A stretch of 64,000 bases of DNA from Neisseria meningitidis. GTDB lineage: Bacteria; Pseudomonadota; Gammaproteobacteria; Burkholderiales; Neisseriaceae. The DNA lies in the NCBI RefSeq assembly GCF_900638555.1, contig NZ_LR134525.1, forward strand, positions 2,122,099-2,186,098. The letters run 5' to 3'. Shown here one piece after another: positions 55,236-64,000 of the stretch. Numbering within the stretch: the first letter of the stretch is position 1; each line of letters begins with the position of its first letter. Both the position numbers and the translations under genes were made by a program. The notes under the pieces are model-generated. The model had not been told where the DNA came from, did no database searches, and saw nothing but the letters and a program-made list of their open reading frames with translations.

Positions 55236-56042
55236 ATGCCGACAGTTTTCATCTTTTTGACGGCGGTTTACGCAGGATTGGGTGCATTTGCATGGCACTG
55301 CCAACAGCAGGGGCTCGGCCGGGATTACCCGTGGAAGACGGAATTGCCGGTTTTGGGCGCGGCATTGACCGTCCATGGCGCGGCACTGCTTATGCCGGTC
55401 ATTCAAGACAAAATCATCATTATGGGCTTTGGGTATTCCGGCAGCCTGATTGTTTGGATGATGCTGTTTATTTATTTTGCCGGCAGCTTCTTTTATTCGC
55501 TGCGCGGAGTGCAGTTGCTGCTGTATCCTTGCGCCGCACTGATGCTGCTGTCAGGTTTGGTTTTTCCTGGAAAATTCTCGGGATATGAAATTACCGACCT
55601 TCCCTTTATGCTGCATATCGGAACTTCGCTGCTTGCATACGGGCTGTTCGGCATCGCAACATTATTGTCCGTTTTGACCCTGCTGCTGAATCGGAGCCTG
55701 CACCGCAGGAACTTCTCCAAGCTCGCAGGATTCCTGCCGTCGCTGCTCAGTTTGGAAAAACTCATGTTCCAGGCCATGTGGGCAGGTTTCATCCTGCTGA
55801 CCTATTCCGTCGTCAGCGGAACATTTTTTGCCGAAGCCGTATTCGGCAAACCCATGACCTTTACCCATAAAACCGTATTCGGCATATTGTCATGGCTGAT
55901 TTACGGCGGACTGCTGCTCAAGCACAGCATGACCGCATGGCGCGGCAAAAAAGCCGCCGTGTGGACCATCATCGGATTTGTCAGCCTGATGATTGCCTAT
56001 ATGGGCAGCAAGTTCGTATTGGAAATCATTCTGAACAGATAA
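55236..56042 (+). CDS. CcsA/YpjD family cytochrome c biogenesis-type membrane protein
   Basis: The 268-residue protein has eight hydrophobic helices and the pattern of the YpjD branch of the CcmC/CcsA family: YSGSLIVWMMLFIYFAG, HIGTSLLAYGLFGIA and FTHKTVFGILSWLIYG with conserved histidines. The ffh-ypjD neighbourhood is widespread. A role in haem handling or metal transport support has been suggested, but the substrate is not certain. ATG 55236 (MPTVFIFL) has GAGAAAG upstream. Degenerate DUS (ATGCCGTCCGAA, TTCAGACAGCAT) follow the stop. Confidence 0.82.
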   Translation: MPTVFIFLTAVYAGLGAFAWHCQQQGLGRDYPWKTELPVLGAALTVHGAALLMPVIQDKIIIMGFGYSGSLIVWMMLFIYFAGSFFYSLRGVQLLLYPCAALMLLSGLVFPGKFSGYEITDLPFMLHIGTSLLAYGLFGIATLLSVLTLLLNRSLHRRNFSKLAGFLPSLLSLEKLMFQAMWAGFILLTYSVVSGTFFAEAVFGKPMTFTHKTVFGILSWLIYGGLLLKHSMTAWRGKKAAVWTIIGFVSLMIAYMGSKFVLEIILNR

Positions 56043-56326
56043 GAAGAGCCAACAGATGCCGTCCGAAGCCCCGAGTTTCAGACAGCATATTCACAAAGGC
56101 GCACCAGTCAGAGGAGGGAGAGGAAGGGATTGTTGGAGGCGGCGCAGCATTTAGCAGAAATAAAAAACCTTATCCGACAGCGACATGACGAATTTCCCCA
56201 AAAAAATCCCACTGAAAGCATTGACCGTTTTTCCCTGTGGGCGTATAGTTCGGTTCTTCGCTGCTGCAGAAGTGGCGGACGAACTGAAAAGTATAGCACA
56301 GAATGTTGGGGATATCGAGAGATATC
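56043..56326. other. Intergenic region ahead of rRNA promoter
   Basis: It holds two mutated DUS halves near 56056-56095 and AT-rich upstream sequence. No gene is evident. The AT-rich part may include the UP element region of the rRNA promoter. Confidence 0.5.
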
Positions 56327-56375
56327 TTGACAAGCGGAAGAAATACTTTATAATTCAAACGCTCTTTAACAAAAC
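56327..56375 (+). promoter_or_regulatory. rRNA operon promoter and antiterminator boxA
   Basis: TTGACA (56327-56332), a 16-bp spacer and TATAAT (56349-56354) lie about 145 bp before the 16S gene. GCTCTTTAACAAAA just downstream resembles boxA of the rRNA antitermination signal. Confidence 0.8.
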
Positions 56376-56496
56376 AGATTACCGATAAGTGTGAGTGCCT
56401 TGAGCCTCACACTGTTTGAAAGACAGACAAGATAATGTTTTGAACATTGTCCTGTCGGTTTCTTTGAAGCAGACCAGAAGTTAAAAAGTTAGAGAT

Positions 56497-58041
<1,545 letters not shown>

Positions 58042-58139
58042 GAGAAAGAAGAGGCTTTAGGCATTCACACTTATCGGTAAACTGAAAAAGATGCGGAAGA
58101 AGCTTGAGTGAAGGCAAGATTCGCTTAAGAAGAGAATCC

Positions 58140-58216
<77 letters not shown>

Positions 58217-58222
58217 AGAACG

Positions 58223-58298
58223 GGGGGCATAGCTCAGTTGGTAGAGCACCTGCTTTGCAAGCAGGGGGTCATCGGTTCGATCCCGTTTGCCTCCACCA
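58223..58298 (+). tRNA. tRNA-Ala (TGC anticodon)
   Basis: The 76-nt cloverleaf has acceptor GGGGGCA pairing with TGCCTCC (one G:T), anticodon loop CTTTGCAAG with TGC, T arm GGTTCGATCC and an encoded CCA. It is 6 bp after tRNA-Ile, the standard spacer arrangement. Confidence 0.98.
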
Positions 58299-58704
58299 AT
58301 ACTGTACAAATCAAAACGGAAGAATGGAACAGAATCCATTCAGGGCGACGTCACACTTGACCAAGAACAAAATGCTGATATAATAATCAGCTCGTTTTGA
58401 TTTGCACAGTAGATAGCAATATCGAACGCATCGATCTTTAACAAATTGGAAAGCCGAAATCAACAAACAAAGACAAAGCGTTTGTTTTGATTTTTTATTC
58501 TTTGCAAAGGATAAAAAATCGCTCACAAGAGAAAAGAAAACAAACACAGTATTTGGGTGATGATTGTATCGACTTAATCCTGAAACACAAAAGGCAGGAT
58601 TAAGACACAACAAAGCAGTAAGCTTTATCAAAGTAGGAAATTCAAGTCTGATGTTCTAGTCAACGGAATGTTAGGCAAAGTCAAAGAAGTTCTTGAAATG
58701 ATAG
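58299..58704 (+). other. 16S-23S internal transcribed spacer, distal part
   Basis: No gene is seen. GATCTTTAACAAATTGG near 58432 resembles a boxA antitermination signal before 23S. The rest is AT-rich processing sequence that includes the 5' side of the 23S processing stem. Confidence 0.75.
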
Positions 58705-61594
<2,890 letters not shown>

Positions 61595-61689
61595 ATCATT
61601 TGAAGAACTTCAAGAGATAAAAGCTTACTGACTGATTCAGTTATTACCGAATATATTGATTAAGGCTTTACCGATTTGTAACAGTTTAA

Positions 61690-61804
61690 GTTTGGCGGCC
61701 ATAGCGAGTTGGTCCCACGCCTTCCCATCCCGAACAGGACCGTGAAACGACTCAGCGCCGATGATAGTGTGGTTCTTCCATGCGAAAGTAGGTCACTGCC
61801 AAAC
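61690..61804 (+). rRNA. rrf: 5S ribosomal RNA
   Basis: The roughly 115-nt sequence starts at TTTGGCGGCC and ends at GCCAAAC, with the two ends paired. It contains the conserved loop TCCCATCCCGAACAGG. It lies 95 bp after 23S. Ends may shift by one or two bases. Confidence 0.96.
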
Positions 61805-61814
61805 ACCCTTTCAG

Positions 61815-61842
61815 AAAACCCCCGATTATTCGGGGGTTTTTG
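61815..61842 (+). terminator. Rho-independent terminator of the rRNA operon
   Basis: AAAACCCCCG (61815-61824) pairs with CGGGGGTTTT (61831-61840) around ATTATT, followed by a further T. It stands 10 bp after 5S. Confidence 0.92.
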
Positions 61843-62004
61843 CTTTGCCCGGAAAAAATGTCGGGGATGGCGGGACAGTATCCGTACGGCGTCCGGTCGG
61901 GTTTGCGGAGGAACGGCTTGAAACTTTGGGATATTCATTTTAGAATGACCCGTTTTATCGTCGCAAGATGCGGTTTATTGTTTGCAACCCTTAAAGGAAA
62001 AACC

Positions 62005-62303
62005 ATGAAGAAAATGTTCGTGCTGTTCTGTATGCTGTTCTCCTGCGCCTTCTCCCTTGCGGCGGTAAACATCAATGCGGCTTCGCAGCAGGAGCTGGAG
62101 GCGCTGCCGGGCATAGGCCCTGCGAAGGCGAAGGCCATTGCGGAATACCGTGCGCAAACGGTGCGTTCAAGTCTGTAGACGATTTGACCAAGGTAAAGGG
62201 CATCGGCCCTGCGGTGCTGGCGAAGCTGAAGGATCAGGCTTCTGTCGGTGCGCCCGCACCAAAAGGCCCGGCAAAACCGGCTCTGCCCGCAGCTAAAAAA
62301 TAG
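62005..62303 (+). pseudogene. comEA: Competence DNA-binding protein ComEA, frameshifted copy
   Basis: ComEA is a small periplasmic helix-hairpin-helix protein that binds incoming transforming DNA. The signal peptide (MFVLFCMLFSCAFSLAA) and first hairpin (LEALPGIGPAKAKAIAEYRAQ) are intact. After GCGCAAACGG (A run 62156-62158) the frame fails and stops at 62178. One more A would restore the usual 99-residue protein through VDDLTKVKGIGPAVLAKLKDQ to TAG 62303. AAAGGAAA precedes ATG 62005. Neisseria carries several near-identical copies, each after an rRNA operon, so loss of one copy is likely tolerated. Confidence 0.88.
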
Positions 62304-62526
62304 GGGAACCTGTAAAGGAAGGGGCATCGGCCGCCGTCGGTGCTTTTTGTTTGGAAGGGAAATGGCTGGAAAAAGACCTGCGCTATATCGGGGAATGAAT
62401 CGACGCAAAGAAAATGTCGTCTGAACATGTGTTCGGGCGGCGTTTTGTTGGGGGTATCGGAGCGGAACGTCTGAAAAAGGGTTTCAGGCGGTCTTTGGGC
62501 GTGTGGTAACAGTCGAAAACGTGATA

Positions 62527-62564
62527 AGGCTACCTGAAAAGTTTGGGAGATTTTCAGGTAGTCT
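62527..62564 (+). terminator. Inverted AGGCTACCTGAA (Eikenella-type uptake sequence) hairpin
   Basis: AGGCTACCTGAA (62527-62538) and TTCAGGTAGTCT (62553-62564, one mismatch) form a stem. This 12-mer is the uptake-sequence dialect reported for Eikenella and not for Neisseria. Confidence 0.7.
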
Positions 62565-62758
62565 TTGGTATTGGGCGCAACAGACGCAGGTACAGATTAG
62601 GCGGTGTGCCGTAATCGTACGAATGCCGATTCAACCTAAGCAGACATCAGTATTTAGGAAGTGGATGTTTGATGGAGCAAAGGTTGTACGAAGGGTGGAA
62701 GGCAACCTGTGGGTGTTTGGTATGGTCGCGCTTGAAAAAACGTGTTTTAAGGGACAAA

Positions 62759-62787
62759 TGCCGTCTGAAAATCGGTTTCAGACGGCA
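62759..62787 (+). terminator. Inverted canonical DUS pair
   Basis: ATGCCGTCTGAA (62759-62770) and TTCAGACGGCAT (62776-62787) form a hairpin followed by TTT. No gene clearly ends here. Confidence 0.7.
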
Positions 62788-62858
62788 TTTTCTGTTTATT
62801 TAAAGCAAACAGGAAAAGGCAGCAATATTCTGCAGTCTTCCTATTCACACAAGCGTTT

Positions 62859-62952
62859 TATAGTTAATTAAAAACAAAATAGTACAATACTCAACTTTGA
62901 AGGTCTAACCATGGCATACTCTGCGGACTTAAGAAACCAAAGCTTTAAACTA
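62859..62952 (+). mobile_element. 5' remnant of an IS630-type transposase element
   Basis: After an AT-rich leader, ATG 62911 opens MAYSADLRNQSFKL. The MAYSADLRN start is that of the IS630-family transposase common in Neisseria. Only about 14 codons remain before the IS1016 left end interrupts it. The matching 3' part lies at 63806-64000. Confidence 0.7.
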
Positions 62953-63660
62953 GGGGCTGTACTAGATTAGCAGATATGTTACCCTCGAAATATGAAGATA
63001 ACACACTGCAAATTAAAGAAAAAGTACAGAAAGAACTGCTCCGTTTTTTGTGCTGGAAGTTACCGCCCGTTCTGCCGCCGATATTTTGGGTATCCATCCA
63101 ATTCGGCAGCACTGTTCTACCGTAAAATCCGCACGGTTATCAACCATCATTTGGCCTTGGCTGCCGATGAGGTTTTGAGGGCTCTGTCGAGCCGGACGAA
63201 AGCGATTTCGGCGGACGGCGTAAAGGCAGACGTGGTCGCGGTGCGGCAGGAAAAGTGGTTGTCTTCGGCATTCTGAAACGCAACGGACGGGTCTATACCG
63301 TTGTGGTGGATAATGCCAAGTCTGAAACGTTACTCCCTGTCATCAAGAAGAAAATCATGCCGGACAGCATTGTTTATACCGATAGTCTGAGCAGCTGCGA
63401 CAAGTTGGACGTGAGCGGTTTATCCATTACCGCATCAACCATTCCAAGGAGTTTGCAGACCGTCAGAACCACATTAACGGCATTGAGAATTTTGGAATCA
63501 GGCAAAAACGCGTCTTGCGAAAATACAACGGAATCGATCGTAAATTTTCCCCGCTGTTCTTGAAAGAATGCGACATTTCGATTTAACTTCGGCACACCGT
63601 CTCAACAGCTTAAAATCCTGCGGGATTGGTGTGGAATTTAGGGCTAATCTAGTACAGCTC
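62953..63660 (+). mobile_element. Degenerate IS1016 (IS1595 family)
   Basis: Terminal inverted repeats GGGGCTGTACTAGATTAGC (62953-62971) and GCTAATCTAGTACAGC (63643-63658) bound about 700 bp. Transposase fragments are readable in several frames: MKITHCKLKKK, NSAALFYRKIR, VVFGILKRNGRVYTVVVDNAK, KKIMPDSIVYTDSLSS and NHINGIENFG. Several frameshifts and an internal deletion around the DDE region make it inactive. It is inserted in an IS630-type element. Confidence 0.85.
62992..63640 (+). pseudogene. IS1016 transposase pseudogene
   Basis: From ATG 62992 the transposase starts normally, then shifts frame at least three times (near 63030, 63190 and 63420). Recognisable C-terminal pieces such as KRVLRKYNGIDRKFSPLFLKECD can be read near 63510. 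No intact enzyme can be made. Confidence 0.8.
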
Positions 63661-63805
63661 TAACAAAAACCAGTACGGCGTTGGCTCGCCTTAGTTCAAA
63701 GAGAACGATTCTCTAAGGTGCTCAAGCACCAAGTGAATCGGTTCCGTACTATTTGTACTGTCTGCGGCTTCGTCCGCCTTGTCCTGATTTTTGTTAATCC
63801 ACTAT
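63661..63805. repeat. Left-truncated Correia element fused to IS1016 right end
   Basis: The sequence TAACAAAAACCAGTACGGCG to AATCCACTAT matches the other Correia elements, but the left terminus TATAGTGGAT is missing. It is directly replaced by the IS1016 right end (AGTACAGCTC). The right terminus is present. Confidence 0.9.
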
Positions 63806-64000
63806 TTTAGATAATGCGTGATTTCACCGTATGGTGTCTTACGGGAAATGGCGGAAAAAATTGGGACATTAAGGTATTGCCTCTTGCACCTTATTCACCT
63901 GAGCTCAACCCGATGAGAAAGTGTGGGCGAATATTAAGCGGTATCTGCGAACCGTTTTGTCTGATTACGCCGATTTGACGATGCACTACTGTCCTATTTT
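63806..64000 (+). mobile_element. 3' remnant of an IS630-type transposase element
   Basis: Translated pieces in shifting frames read FHRMVSYGKWRKKLG, LAPYSPELNP and KVWANIKRYLRTVLSDYADL, the conserved C-terminal end of the IS630-family transposase. Frameshifts are present. The element runs to the end of the window. Confidence 0.75.

Larger units (their letters stand above)
62304..62858. other. Gene-poor region with mixed and degenerate uptake sequences
   Basis: No convincing gene is seen. It contains degenerate DUS (AATGTCGTCTGAAC near 62412, GAACGTCTGAA near 62466), an inverted Eikenella-type pair at 62527-62564 and a canonical inverted pair at 62759-62787. A 122-codon open frame across these repeats is not credible as a protein. 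Confidence 0.6.

Noticed and set aside
62503..62871. 122-codon plus-strand open frame
   Set aside because: It runs across an Eikenella-type pair and a canonical DUS pair, has no ribosome binding site and no recognisable protein pattern.

Overview
The window is chromosomal DNA of a pathogenic Neisseria, most likely N. meningitidis. The genus is shown by dozens of DNA uptake sequences (DUS, core GCCGTCTGAA, often as inverted pairs that act as terminators), four Correia elements (CREE), a dense dRS3 repeat array, IS1016 and IS630-type remnants, and a typical Neisseria rRNA operon followed by comEA. Two lipoprotein DsbA paralogues (29.8 kb and 52.6 kb) point to meningococcus, because gonococcus is reported to lack DsbA1. 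The species call is inference.

Layout. 1-13.4 kb: the distal half of the respiratory complex I operon (nuoG 3' part, H, I, J, K, L, M, N). It is interrupted by accessory genes: an AT-rich unknown, a class III Fic AMP-transferase, a small unknown, a cupin and a DUF262/DUF1524 GmrSD-like protein. This stretch carries a non-canonical DUS dialect (AGGTCGTCTGAA), which suggests exchange with commensal Neisseria. A good terminator closes the operon after nuoN.

13.5-31.6 kb: mostly minus-strand housekeeping genes: ispA-xseB, rsgA, an ABC exporter, ruvA, a PepSY protein, rlpA, trmL and comF. The plus-strand pair bioH-bioC, a hypothetical gene ending in a Correia element, then recQ with three HRDC domains, trpC, a YheT hydrolase, murJ, dsbA1 and amgK follow. 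31.6-35.2 kb: outer-membrane biogenesis, lptD and a single-parvulin SurA-like chaperone with a 9-bp tandem repeat. 35.2-36.4 kb: a dRS3 array with no gene.

36.4-56 kb: an RNase II family gene, a LOG protein, purB, an O-acyltransferase split by a short G tract, a TerB/DUF533 protein, dinG, a small membrane protein, phrB, a LysR regulator, doxX, a nitroreductase, and a TonB-dependent receptor frameshifted at a poly-A tract. Then comes a short block with AGGCCGTCTGAA-type DUS: a candidate small RNA, a NYN-domain protein and dsbA2. ffh and a CcsA/YpjD-type membrane protein close the section.

56-61.9 kb: the rRNA operon (16S, tRNA-Ile, tRNA-Ala, 23S, 5S). 61.9-64 kb: a frameshifted comEA copy, degenerate DNA, then a decayed IS1016 joined to a truncated Correia element inside an IS630-type remnant.

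The most interesting item is a consensus promoter (TTGACA-N17-TATAAT) driving an apparent ~70-nt structured RNA with its own terminator, just upstream of the NYN putative RNase gene. Other points are the mixed DUS dialects, including an Eikenella-type inverted pair, and three genes switched or broken at homopolymer runs.
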